This document shows positions 54,919 to 64,000 of a stretch of 64,000 nt of DNA, one piece after another. Every line of letters begins with the position of its first letter. Within the stretch, counting starts at the first letter, position 1. The notes below the pieces were generated by a model. It was given only the letters and a program-made list of their open reading frames with translations. It made no database searches and was not told the origin of the DNA. The DNA is taken from NCBI GenBank assembly GCA_902651635.1, contig CACRSC010000023.1, forward strand, positions 286,637 through 350,636, given 5' to 3'. The position numbers and the translations under genes were made by a program. Source of the DNA: Mastigamoeba balamuthi (lineage: Eukaryota; Evosea; Mastigamoebida; Mastigamoebidae).

Positions 54919-57092
54919 TCACTCGTTGGCGGAGATGGCTGCAGCCATCGCGTGGCGCTGCGTGTCGGGCAGAATGTGCCGCTCGATGTCCTGAATGTAC
55001 AAAATGGCGCGCTCGAGCGTGACCGCTGGCGACTGCGGCGTCTGCGCCTGCAGCAGCGACACCGAGTTCAGCAGCCTGCCGATGTGCAGGCACCTCGCGG
55101 GCGGCTCGTAGACGGCTGAGAGTCTCTCGACAAACAGCCGGTACGACCCGATGTGCGGGACCGTCGATATCGACGAGGGCGTGCACAGCGCCTCGATCAG
55201 GCGCGGGTACGACCCGTCGATGGGGTCGCAGCGGTCCTGCAGCGTGCGGAACGCCTTGAGTACGGTCTTCTCGACCATCCCCCACGCGGTCCGCAGCGAC
55301 AGGACGTCCTGCGACGACAGCGCGACAACGATCGCGAGGCACCCGTGGTAGTCGCGCATGTTCCAGAGCGAGTCCGCGAGCTCGACGAGGAACGTGAGCG
55401 CGTTGGACCGCGCGGACTTGCTCAGCTGCTGGACGACGAGCGTGACGGCCCAGAGCACGAGGTGGTCGAACTGGCGCGCCATGCGTGTGCACGCCTCCTT
55501 GTACTTGGGCAGCACAAACGCCCTCTTGGTGATCCTGCGGAACATCTCGGTGTGCACCCACTTCATCGCCTTGGCGAAGCTCAGCGGGCTCACTCCCAGC
55601 GGGCTGAACGCGTCATCCTAGAGACAAGAGCAGCGAAACGAGGCAACATGTCAGTCGCGGCCGTACGGCGTGCGGGCTGCAAACGCACCGATCTCTTGTG
55701 GTCGCTGACGTAGGACAGCGGCGGCGGCGACACGGGGGGCTGGGCGTACGCCACCTCGGAGAGCTTCGCCGCGATCTTCTGCGCGGTGAGCTTCATCCCC
55801 GATCCCTCCAGTTTTCTCGCGAGATCACTCGTCAGCTCGGCCATGTCTACACAGAGAGAAAAAGAGTGAACATTGGTGGACCAAGAGGCGCACGGTCGGT
55901 CAGGAGCGCCGGGGGGAGTGCAGAGCAGCGCGTACCAGGGTCTCGGAAGTCCTCAGGGTAGTTGGCCAGCCAGTCGTCCACAGCCTTGCAGGCGCGCAGC
56001 TGGCCCTTCCTCGTGCACAGCGCGGCGTTGTCTGCATCGGTGGGCTCCCCACCAGCGCCGGGGTTTCCGATGGGGACCTCGGGCATGTGCGTCCCCGTGG
56101 CCGCCTCCTGCAGCATCGACAGCAGCGCGCGCGGGGAGACGAGGCTGAAGTCCCTGGGGTGCGCGCAGAGCAGGGCGTCGAGGACGTCGTTGGCGTCCTC
56201 GTCCATGCGCAGGCAGGCCCTGACCGTGGCCTTCATCCGCTCGCGCTGCTCGTCCGCCGGCTCCAGCGACGGGCGCACCCACTGCGCCGCGCTGTCGTCG
56301 TCGCGCACGTAGTACCTCAGCGCCGTGCCGGGCTCGCGCCTCTCGGCCCACCCCGCGGGCAGCGGGGGCTCCCACGCCTCGAGCGCGCTCGGCGCCGGCC
56401 CGCGGGGCGCCGGCGGCCGCGCCTTGCACGAGAGCAGCGCCTCCTCGCTGGGGAACACGACCTCGGCGTCGGGGTCCCACGAGAGCAGGGGCGACCGCGG
56501 CACGCAGGCCACAGAGGCGCCGCCGTCAAACGACTCGCGGGGCGAGCGCGTCAGCAGCTGCGCGGGCGGCGGCGGCGTGATGCCGGCGCTCACCGAGGCC
56601 GAGGCCGACAGGAACCGCGTGAACCTCGCGAGCCTGAGGCGTCCGTCAGCCACGGAGTGTGCCCTCTTCCGTGTGCTGTGCGGGAGGGACAGAGCAGAGC
56701 GTTGAGCATGTGTGGTTCGTTTTTCGCCAGCAGAGGAAAAATGGTCAGTTGCCCTCTCACCCGCGCGTCACCCCCCACCCGCCCGAGAAGCGGTCAAAAT
56801 AGCAGCACACTCCCCACCGGGTCTGCACAGGCGGCACACGCGGAGGGCGGTTGGGGGAGGGAGCGAGTCACCTCTGCGGCGGGGTGGACTGCACGGCCGA
56901 CGACGGGGACGACGACGAGGCGAGCGGGTTGCCACAAATCGGCGCCGGCGAGGGCGAGGGGCTCAGCGTCGGCGAGGGCGTCTCGTGGAACGCGATGCTC
57001 GTGGAGGAGTGGTGCTTGTGGCATATCGCGAGCGGCTGCGGCTGCGGCACGGCGAGCGAGCGCGGTGACCGCGACGAGGGCACGTCCTCCAT
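54919..57092 (-). CDS. Ras guanine nucleotide exchange factor with WW-like domain
   Basis: Exons 57092-56872, 56675-55936, 55846-55689 and 55617-54919 give about 605 residues. A Ser/Pro-rich head with HKHHSSTSIAF leads to a WW-like segment (LPAGWAERREPGTALRYYVR...AAQWVRP), then a RasGEF-N-like helical region (MKATVRACLRMDEDANDVLD). The catalytic RasGEF (CDC25) domain covers the last exon: FDHLVLWAVTLVVQQ, ALTFLVELADSLWNMRDYHG, CLAIVVALSSQDVLSLRTAW, and PHIGSYRLFVERLSAVYE. It should activate a Ras or Rap GTPase at membranes, in amoebae often for chemotaxis or macropinocytosis. The core motif NxR before the switch-insertion hairpin is not obvious, so activity is inferred from family only. Confidence 0.82.
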
Positions 57093-57884
57093 TATTCACA
57101 GCAGCGAAGCAGCGAAGGCGCCCGAGAATCAGGGCGGCGGACGGCACAGAGGAGAGCGGGCGCGGGCGAAATCTGCGGCAGAGAGAAAGACAGCCGGGAA
57201 GCGCAGAAGAAACAAGGGGGATCGAGGGCGGGGGGAGGCGAGTCAGGAGGGAATTGCGGGAGCCCCCCTGGGATCGCTATCTTGGAGTCGAGTGCCTGAA
57301 TAAAAAAAAAGAAAGAGGGTTCTTGGGGATCGCTCAACGGAAACCCGACAAACCGCTAGGTACATTCAGATTTTATATTGCACGCTGATCAACAGCGCAT
57401 TTCCCCATAAATGCCATTGTTCAAAGCGAATGGCGAATCGAGCGCGAAATGCCAGCCGAGCTTCGACATTGCGCCTAGGCAGCGTGCCGCGGCGCGCCAG
57501 AGTGACTCGCGAGAGGGCTGCTATCGGAAAAGCAGGACGAGTTCCGGACTGCGTGGCGCTCTGTGTTGTGAACGAAAGCTGTTCCCCAGGTGCCACGCGA
57601 GTTGATGAATACTCCAACAGGGACATCAGTCCAGTGAACATCTTCGGCATCGCAATGCTACCGCCGGAGTGGAAAGATACACGACAAATGTGCATCGACT
57701 GTACGCTGTGAAAACAGAAAAAACAAAAGCAAAAAAGCCACAGGACCCGCGCGACAGTACGCGAAAAGTGGGCCTGGCGTGTTGATTGCGTGTATTATGC
57801 CGAGGGCGGTGTTGTTTTTAATCGTGCTAGTAGGTGTGTCTGAGGCGCGGCGCGCTCCCTTTGTCGACGACCTCCCGTGGCCGC
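57093..57884. other. Intergenic region between RasGEF and scaffold genes
   Basis: About 790 bases upstream of the RasGEF gene and downstream of the scaffold gene. AT-richer from about 57300, with A-runs at 57303 and 57714-57740. Small open frames at 57411-57711 have no domains. Nothing else seen. Confidence 0.4.
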
Positions 57885-60800
57885 CTAAGCGTTGAGGAGG
57901 TCGGCGAGCAGGTCGTCGAGGTCTGTGTGCTCCTGCTTGGTCACCGTGTTCCCGATCGACCCGCCGACTATGTCGACGTCGTAGGACGTCTCCTCGAGCG
58001 CCGCTGGCATTCCACCGCTGAACTCCTTCTCGATGAACTTGTCGAGGTCCAGCAGGTCCTCGTTCGTCACGTCGACTGGCGGCGGCTCAGGCGCCTTGCT
58101 CTGCTGCTGCGCCTGCCGCTTTATCTCCGGCACCTTCATGCCGAGCTCCTTCTCGAGCAGGGCGTCCAGCTCATTCTCCGGGCAGACCGCCTTCCTCGGT
58201 GGCGACGGGGTTGGCACTCCCGAGTTCTTGTGCGGGATCTGCTTGGGCGACGCGGGCATCTTTCTCTCCGGGTCGCGCAGCTGATTGGGCGAGTGTGTCG
58301 GCGCACTCGACTTCGCTTGAACCGGGGGCGCTCTGAGCGCAACAGGCGGCTTCGCGGCAACAAGGAGAGGAGACTTGGGCTTCGGAGAGGGCGTTCTCAC
58401 CGGCTCCGGAACCTCCTCCTGCCACTCGTCTGCGCTCGGCTGCTGCTGCTGCTCTTCGAATCTCTCCTCCGGCTGAAGTGTGGTCTGCTGCTCCGGCTTC
58501 GACTCAGCCCCGACCCAGCCCTGACTGTGGGTGGCAACGGGGATAGGTGGCAGAGGTGGCTCCTCTTCCTCCACCATCTCCGCCTGATGCTCGGAAGCAG
58601 GGGGCAGTGGAGGCGGTGGTATGTAGTCGTCTTCCTCCACATGCTGGGGGACCACAGGGGGGACCTTCTTCGCGGCCTGCACCGGCGTGGGGGGCAGCGC
58701 TTTCTTCGCCATGGAGTACCCCGCATGATGTGGAGCCATCGGTGCTGGCGCGCTCGTAGCCGGCTTGGGAGCACTGCACGAGGGCCCATGTGCGCGCGCG
58801 GGAAGAGGCGAACGAGCAGGTGACGGGGCGTGTGCTGCCACCGGAGGGGGCCCAGGAGGAGGTACTTCCTCCCCGTGGTCCGAAACAGGCGACGCTGTAC
58901 TAACGGGCACCGACCTAGGCGCTAGGGACGTGGGAGTGCGTGCACGTGCAGCACTGGGCGCAGGCACTGGCGGCGGTGCCACAGCAGGAGGAGGTACGTC
59001 TTCAGCAGCATCGGCGACGTGTGGTGCAGGCGCACTCGGTGCCGGCTTCGGTGCGACAGGAGCGGGGGCATGTGCGGGGCCGCGCGCTGTGGGAGGAGCA
59101 GGCTGCTCCCGATTGAGAGGCGGAGGGCGCGCTCTGCCAGCGGACGGCGACGGCAGAGCTCTCGACCCTGGCGACGGGGGCAGTGCGCGGGGTGTCGGCC
59201 TGAGCGCAAACGCGAGCTTGGGGTGGTCTTGCTGATCTTCCTGCGGCTGGTCTGCAGGGCAAGAACCGCCGAAACGCGGCGGCGCCCTCGGATGCTCGGC
59301 CGAGCACGCGCTTCCAAGACGCGGCGGCGCTCTCGGGGCAGGTGCGTTTGCTGGGCGAGTAGCAGGCCTCGCACCAACGCTGACCGCCGCCGGTACGCGA
59401 GCAGCGGCAACAGGGGCCCTTGTAGCCGGCTGGGACGTGGCGACAGATGTCTGCTTCTGTGGCGTCGGCCTCAGGTTGACCCTGAATGCGTGGGGCTCCT
59501 CGTCCGCGGCTGCGGGCGATTGCTGCGCGGGTGCTGGACGAGACGACGGAGGCGGGCGCGGGGCACTGACGCCCGGGGGCCTCGCGGGCTGCGGCCTCGA
59601 GATCGCCGCGACGCTTGCAGCGACGCTACATGGGTCTCTATGAGCAGAAGGTGGGTGCTGTGTCTTTCTTCAAGAGGAGTAGGCGCACGTTACGATCGAT
59701 GTGCGCCTCTCCTCGCGGCTCTGCGGCGTCTGCCTCTTGAGGTGCTGCACTACAATGACCAGCAGACGCAGCATCGTGGTCTTGTCTCCGTAGTACAGGT
59801 CCTCGGCGATGCAGTTGGCAACGTTGCAGCCAAGAACCCTGTGTTTCCCCCCGTTAGGCAAAGGCCAGAGAAAAGTCCGCAAGTCGGAATCGCCGAAAGC
59901 CGACCTGATGAACTTGAGCGCGCTGTTGAGGTTGGTGATCTCCTCCGCCTTGTCCGCGGGCTCGCGCGTCCAGTTCTGTATGCGCAGGCCGCTGTACTTC
60001 TCGAGGAACTCGATCAGCAGCACGCCCGACTTGAGGTCCTCGAGCACGTCGAAGACCTCGAGCCCCCTGTCCTTGAGGTGCGAGTTGATGAACTCGAGCA
60101 CCTCCCTCTCCTTCGCCTCGACCCCCGCCGAGTATGCCGGCGGCTGCTGCTGCTGCTGCTGCTGCTGCACGGGCACGGACGGCGGCGGGCGCTGCACTGC
60201 CGGCGCTGACGGCGGGTGCATCTGCGTCCTCATGGGCGGCGGCCTCGACACTGCAGGTGCCGCCGGGTGCGATGCAAAGCCGCCTGACCGAACGCCCCTC
60301 CCGCCTCCGCCCTCGCACTCGGGTGCCTGGCGCGTGCGCGCGTGGCGTGGCAGTCCGTTAGTGCGTCCGGCGGGGGCGCCGTAAGGGCCACGCCACAGCC
60401 GTTGGGCGCACGGTTGCCCGCAACAGGACATACTTTCACAGGCCCACGCGGCGGGCCAAACGCGCACGCGTGTACCTTGGGGAGCTGCATCTGCCTCGTG
60501 CGGAGCTGGTCCAGCAGGGGGTTGACGGCGCCCGGGGGCGGCCTGAACGCCCTCGGCTGCTGCTGCCGCTCCTGTGCGGGCGCCTCGTTGTACTCGCCGG
60601 GGTTCGCCGTCGTCCTCGCCGGCTTCTTGTACACGTCGTGCGACAGCGACGCCCCGGGCTTGCTGAACACGAGCCTGTGCGCCTGGCTCTCCCTGGGCCA
60701 CGCCTCGACGACCTCCGCGATCACCACACCCAACGGCAGCCTGACGAACGACACCCCTTGGCCCCGCCGCCACCGTCAGCCCACACGCACGCAAAAAACA

Positions 60801-61031
60801 CGCGCAAAAACGGCCGGTGCGGGGGCGCCGCCGGGGGGGGGGGAGGGGCCGCGCACCTGACGGGTCCTCGCGGTATTCGTGCAGGGCGTGCGGGGAGCCG
60901 TCGGGGAGGTTGAACTTGCGGAGGCACATGTCCGTGAACTCGCGCACGTCGACCGAGCGGTCGGCAGCGAAGGACTTGTAGCTGCCGTCGGCCGTGTGCA
61001 CCTTGACGACGAACTGCAGCGCGGGCGGCAT
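57885..61031 (-). CDS. Ubiquitin-like (RA/FERM-N-like) + calponin-homology + proline-rich scaffold protein
   Basis: Exons 61031-60857, 60756-60476, 60326-59905, 59838-59689 and 59625-57885 give about 922 residues. Residues 1-90 form a ubiquitin-like segment (FVVKVHTADGSYKSFAADRS, FTDMCLRKFNLPDGS, RLPLGVVIAEVVEAW) resembling RA or FERM F0/F1 domains. A Q8 tract (near 60146-60168) precedes one CH domain (EREVLEFINSHLKDR, FDVLEDLKSGVLLIEFLEKY, NLNSALKFIRVLGCNVANCI, MLRLLVIVVQHL). The last 580 residues are Pro/Ala/Ser-rich with SH3-type motifs and a conserved-looking C-terminal helix-rich part (ELDALLEKELGMKVP, NEDLLDLDKFIEKEF, LDDLLADLLNA). Likely an actin-linked scaffold. The CH joins need introns at 59839-59904 and 59626-59688. 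Confidence 0.78.
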
Positions 61032-61393
61032 GGCGCCGGGGTGAGATACCGCGGAAGAGTGGGGTGTCCGACAGGCGGTGGGTTGCGTGGGTTTTCCGCG
61101 CACAACCGACGCACCTTATCCATCCCGTGGGTCCAATAATATCGAGATTGATTCACTCGCTGTATCTCGCCCGTGGGGCCGCGCTCGCGCCTCGCGATAG
61201 AAGCAAATGCACGGCCATGTCACCTAGCCAGAAGAACGTGGCGCGTCGGACCCGGAGAGGCATGTAAGGATACCGACCGAAATATCTGCGGTGACGCGAG
61301 CACGAAATATCCTGCTGAAAGATACGCGGATCAAGCCGACGTCACGCCCCTCTTTTTTGTGTGTTTTTTTACCGAAGCACTTCGTGTGAGGAA

Positions 61394-61704
61394 ATGCCGC
61401 AGTCGACCAAGGGACTCCGGAAGCTGAGGCAGAGGCAGGCCGAGGAGCGTGGCGAGGTGCACGGCAAGGCCGCCGCCCGCTCGAAGCCCGCGACCGAGTT
61501 CGCCGTCTGCACGATCTGCAAGGTACAAAATAAATCCCCTGTGCCCCGAGCGCCAAAACCCGCACTGAAACCCGCTGCTCCCTACCCCCCCCACAGGTGC
61601 AGATGCGCCTGTCCAAGAGGAACATCGACCTCGTGCAGCACGTCGACAGCAAGCACCCGGGCAAGACCTTTGACGAGTGCTGGCCCGGCCAGACCCACGA
61701 CTAA
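61394..61704 (+). CDS. ZNF706-like small C2H2 zinc-finger protein
   Basis: Exons 61394-61522 and 61597-61704 give 78 residues. A basic N-terminus (QSTKGLRKLRQRQAEERGEV) is followed by one C2H2 finger: CTICKVQMRLSKRNIDLVQH VDSKH, then PGKTFDECWP. Length, basic head and the single finger with HxxxKHP match the ZNF706 / plant At2g23090 family. The intron (GTACAA...CCACAG) lies inside the finger after CTICK. Family function is poorly known; ZNF706 has been tied to pluripotency exit and protein aggregation. Confidence 0.85.
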
Positions 61705-62448
61705 GTCACTCGGCCCGCCCTCGCACCCCCCCCCTCCACCGTTTCCGGGGCCGCGCGGAGCGGCGGGAGGGGCCTGTGGGGCGTTATAAACCGTGTCGTC
61801 TCGTCTCGCACACCCTCTCTCCCTCCGTCTTTGATCGATCAATATGGAAGCACCATCAGAAACCTTTTGACAGGGCAAACAGTGTGCTGCTGCCTTTTCT
61901 TTTTCGCCCCCGTCTGCCTCAAAAGAAAAAAAGGGAGTTTCATAACGCGGCCGACTCGCGCGCGCCCTGGGGCGCTGGCGAGATTCCCGCCTCGCGGGGG
62001 CTCGCGTGTGAGCGCGCGGTGGGCGATCCTGGGGCTAATCGCGTCATTTGTTATTTCACCGCTGCGCGGGTGGGGTTGAGCTGTTCTCTGCACACGTTCA
62101 ACTGGGCGTGGCCGGGGCCCTTCCCTCCGCGCCGGGCGTAGGCAGAGGCTCCCCTTCACCAAAGCAGCCCCCCCAGGTCGCACACGACGGTGCGCAGCGC
62201 AGCACCGCAGCGCCCGTCGGGAGGTGGGTGGGCTCTTTTATTTTGTAGATCGATCGTTTTCTCCGTCTGTGGCTTGCGGAAACCTCGTACCGGGCTGTCC
62301 GCCCCCCCACATTTCCGTGCCTGAGGAGACTCTGCTGGCCACAACCGCTGCTGTTCATTCTGCCGGTGGTCTATATTGCACTCTCTTGCTTTCAAGAACA
62401 CCGCACAGGCGTGGGGGGTGCGCGCTGGGGTGCCGTGCGCGTGCTGCT
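61705..62448. other. Intergenic region between convergent genes
   Basis: 740 bases holding the 3' ends of the zinc-finger and small heat-shock genes. No coding or RNA feature recognised. Confidence 0.4.
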
Positions 62449-63036
62449 TCAGTGGATCTCAATGCGGCGGACGCTCTCCAAGGGCTGGGGTGCCTGCGGG
62501 GGCTTGGGCACGACGAGCTCGAGGACGCCGTTCTCGTACTTTGCCGAGAGCTTCTCGGGCTCCACGCCCTGCGGCAGCGCGAACGTCCGCGAGAACTCCC
62601 CGAACCGCCTCTCGACGCGGTGCCACGTGCCCGCCTGCTGCGCCGTCTCGTCGTTCTTGCTGCCGCGCAGCACCAGCACTGGGGCAGGGCCGTCGCGCCT
62701 CACCTCGATGCTGACGTCCTCCTTCCTGACGCCCGGCAGCTCCGCGCGGACCACGTACTCCTTGTCCGTCTCCTTCACGTCGACCTGGGGCCTCCACGCG
62801 GCCACCGACCGGCTCCTGGCCTCGGGCTGCGTCGTCGCCACCTCGCCGGAGGTCGCCTCGGGCCCGTTGGCGTTGCTGAGGAGGCGCTGCTGGCCGGCGT
62901 CGGCCGCGGTGTCGACGGACATGTCGTCGTCGTCAAAGTACGAGTCCATGCGACGGGCCAGACGGCTCATCTGGCGCTCCATCCGCCTCATGTCGGCGAA
63001 CGGGTCCGAGAACAGTCCAAACTCGAACAGGCTCAT
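62449..63036 (-). CDS. Small heat-shock protein (Hsp20/alpha-crystallin)
   Basis: 195 residues, no intron. The N-terminal arm is variable (MSLFEFGLFSDPFADMRRME, then a DDDD stretch). The alpha-crystallin domain spans about residues 85-185: VDVKETDKEYVVRAELPGVR, KEDVSIEVRRDG, RRFGEFSRTFALPQGVEPEK, and the hallmark YENGVLELVVPK (GVL). The last residues VRRIEIH give an IxI C-terminal anchoring motif (IEI). It acts as an ATP-independent holdase. It is transcribed away from the second sHSP at 63300 across a 263-bp shared promoter with heat-shock-element-like repeats. Confidence 0.93.
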   Translation of the reverse strand: MSLFEFGLFSDPFADMRRMERQMSRLARRMDSYFDDDDMSVDTAADAGQQRLLSNANGPEATSGEVATTQPEARSRSVAAWRPQVDVKETDKEYVVRAELPGVRKEDVSIEVRRDGPAPVLVLRGSKNDETAQQAGTWHRVERRFGEFSRTFALPQGVEPEKLSAKYENGVLELVVPKPPQAPQPLESVRRIEIH

Positions 63037-63158
63037 TGCGAGTATGCTGCTTGCTTGATTGCTCGATGCACTTGTCTAATGTTGTGTTGTAATGACGAGG
63101 GGCTCGGAGCGTACTACGTTTTTGATGAACGCACAATGAAAAACCCACGGATAACGTC

Positions 63159-63202
63159 CGAAATTTGTCTGAAATTTCGTCGAAATTTCGAAGGAAACCA
63201 CT
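63159..63202. promoter_or_regulatory. Heat-shock-element-like GAAATTTC cluster in bidirectional promoter
   Basis: Four GAA half-sites in about 40 bases: GAAATTT at 63160, GAAATTTC at 63171-63178, GAAATTTC at 63182-63189, and GAAGGAAA from 63190. GAAnnTTC is the inverted HSF unit, present twice perfectly. It lies about 100 bp upstream of the plus-strand sHSP and about 125 bp upstream of the minus-strand one. Heat-shock factor binding is inferred from consensus. Confidence 0.7.
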
Positions 63203-63299
63203 GGAATTACGCGGCTCTAGGGTTAAATTGCGTGATGCGCGCTCTGCACACATTGGTCAATTCACAAAGACACCAGCAATCGACACTCGCCAATCAGCC

Positions 63300-63734
63300 A
63301 TGGCTCTGATGTTCGGGACCAACTTCTGGGACGAGATGGACGCGCTCAACAGGCAGCTCGACGGCGTCTCCTCGCGGCAGTCCCACAAGCGCAGGAGCCC
63401 AGCCAGCGACGCCAGCTGGTCGCCCCTCTGCGATCTGAGCGAGACCAAGACCGACTACCTGATCGTCATGGACGTGCCCGGCGTCCGCAAGGAGGACATC
63501 AGCATCGACCTGCACGAGGGCATCCTGAGCATCGTGGGTGCCCGTGCCTCCGCCTGCGCAGAGGGCTCTACGGCGCTCCGGTGTGAGAGGCCCAAGGGCA
63601 AGTTCAGTAGGTCGTTCACAGTGCCGCAGGGCGTGGACCCCGCGACGATCAAGGCGTCGTTTGACAACGGTGTGCTCAGCGTCTCTATTGCGAAACCCAA
63701 GGCGGCAATTCCCTACAAGGTCGAAATCAAGTGA
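63300..63734 (+). CDS. Small heat-shock protein (Hsp20/alpha-crystallin), second copy
   Basis: 144 residues, no intron; ATG at 63300. A short N-terminal arm (MALMFGTNFWDEMDALNRQL) precedes the alpha-crystallin domain: CDLSETKTDYLIVMDVPGVR, KEDISIDLHEGILSIVG, GKFSRSFTVPQGVDPATIKA, FDNGVLSVSIAKP. The end YKVEIK gives a VEI-type C-terminal motif. Shares VRKEDxSI, the PQGV(D/E)P turn and NGVL with the 195-residue neighbour, so both come from one family, but sequence divergence is large. Same chaperone role is expected. Confidence 0.93.
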   Translation: MALMFGTNFWDEMDALNRQLDGVSSRQSHKRRSPASDASWSPLCDLSETKTDYLIVMDVPGVRKEDISIDLHEGILSIVGARASACAEGSTALRCERPKGKFSRSFTVPQGVDPATIKASFDNGVLSVSIAKPKAAIPYKVEIK

Positions 63735-63922
63735 TTCTTCCACCACACCCGAAGGTGCTGTAAACAACACAGAAAACGTGAGATTTCAGAGATACAGAGT
63801 ACCCTCTGTGTGCTTTCCTGATTTCAAGTGCCGCCCCTGATGACCTCCGAGCCAGAATAAAAACTCGAAACAGATTTACTTGCAGTTGACTACACATCAA
63901 GCCAATTTGGCATCTTTCAGCT

Positions 63923-64000
63923 TTAACTTGACAGCCACCCCTCAGTGGCGAGCGTGCTGATCTCGACGGGGCGCACGGGCTCGAGCGAGGCGCTCTTGGA
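63923..64000 (-). CDS. 3' end of an unidentified gene, cut by the window edge
   Basis: A 25-codon open frame enters from the right edge and ends at TAA (63923-63925): SKSASLEPVRPVEISTLATEG then WLSS. Too short to identify. GC content rises sharply at this point, as it does in real exons here, which is the main support. Confidence 0.35.
   Translation of the reverse strand, partial: SKSASLEPVRPVEISTLATEGWLSS

Overview
The window is nuclear DNA of a eukaryotic protist, not a bacterium. It is very GC-rich (roughly 60-65% by eye) and gene-dense. Genes lie on both strands, and most are broken by short introns of about 45-220 nt that I placed by hand from splice signals plus protein-family continuity. 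The gene set includes a Commander-complex subunit, WDR82, WDR92, MAP kinase, RasGEF, PDI, SNARE-like, LIM, calponin-homology, RPEL and WW proteins. It fits a free-living amoeboid, probably flagellated protist; an amoebozoan such as an Archamoeba (Mastigamoeba-like) is my best guess, but the taxon is inference. Two assembly defects are present: a 506-base N run (35669-36174), which falls inside an intron, and one n in a poly-C run at 42548.

Layout. 1-12200: the 3' part of an HxxxDG acyltransferase, a penicillin-acylase-type Ntn hydrolase, CCDC93, a proline-rich protein with four WW domains and an RPEL motif, and a two-pass sensor-like membrane protein. 12300-18120: an armadillo-repeat protein and a coiled-coil class III adenylate cyclase. 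18553-25377: a secreted giant of about 2240 residues made of about 41 GACC cysteine modules. 25471-34357: WDR82, a two-LIM protein, a tiny PPxY membrane protein, an ERK-type MAP kinase, a LigB/Memo-type protein, WDR92/DNAAF10 and a lysine-methyltransferase-like protein. 34470-43234: a CH-LIM-coiled-coil tail-anchored protein, a calcineurin-B/CHP-like EF-hand protein, a CCHC zinc-knuckle protein, an unrecognised protein, a SNARE-like protein and a bacterial-looking methyltransferase. 44889-47775: two tandem paralogues whose core resembles the zinc-binding half of a p53-type DNA-binding domain. 48335-64000: an Hsp110-like protein lacking its beta substrate domain and fused to TPRs, PDI, a WW-RasGEF protein, a ubiquitin-like/CH/proline-rich scaffold, a ZNF706-like zinc finger and a divergent pair of small heat-shock proteins.

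Themes. Cytoskeleton and signalling proteins are frequent (RPEL, CH, LIM, WW, RasGEF, MAPK, adenylate cyclase). Protein quality control forms a second theme (Hsp110-TPR, PDI, two sHSPs facing a shared heat-shock-element-like promoter). Splicing is itself notable: more than half of the roughly 70 donors I placed carry C at +4 and G at +5 (GTRCG) instead of the usual GTRAG, and at least four introns start with GC, all as GCAC.

All exon boundaries are predictions from sequence reading and carry no transcript support.
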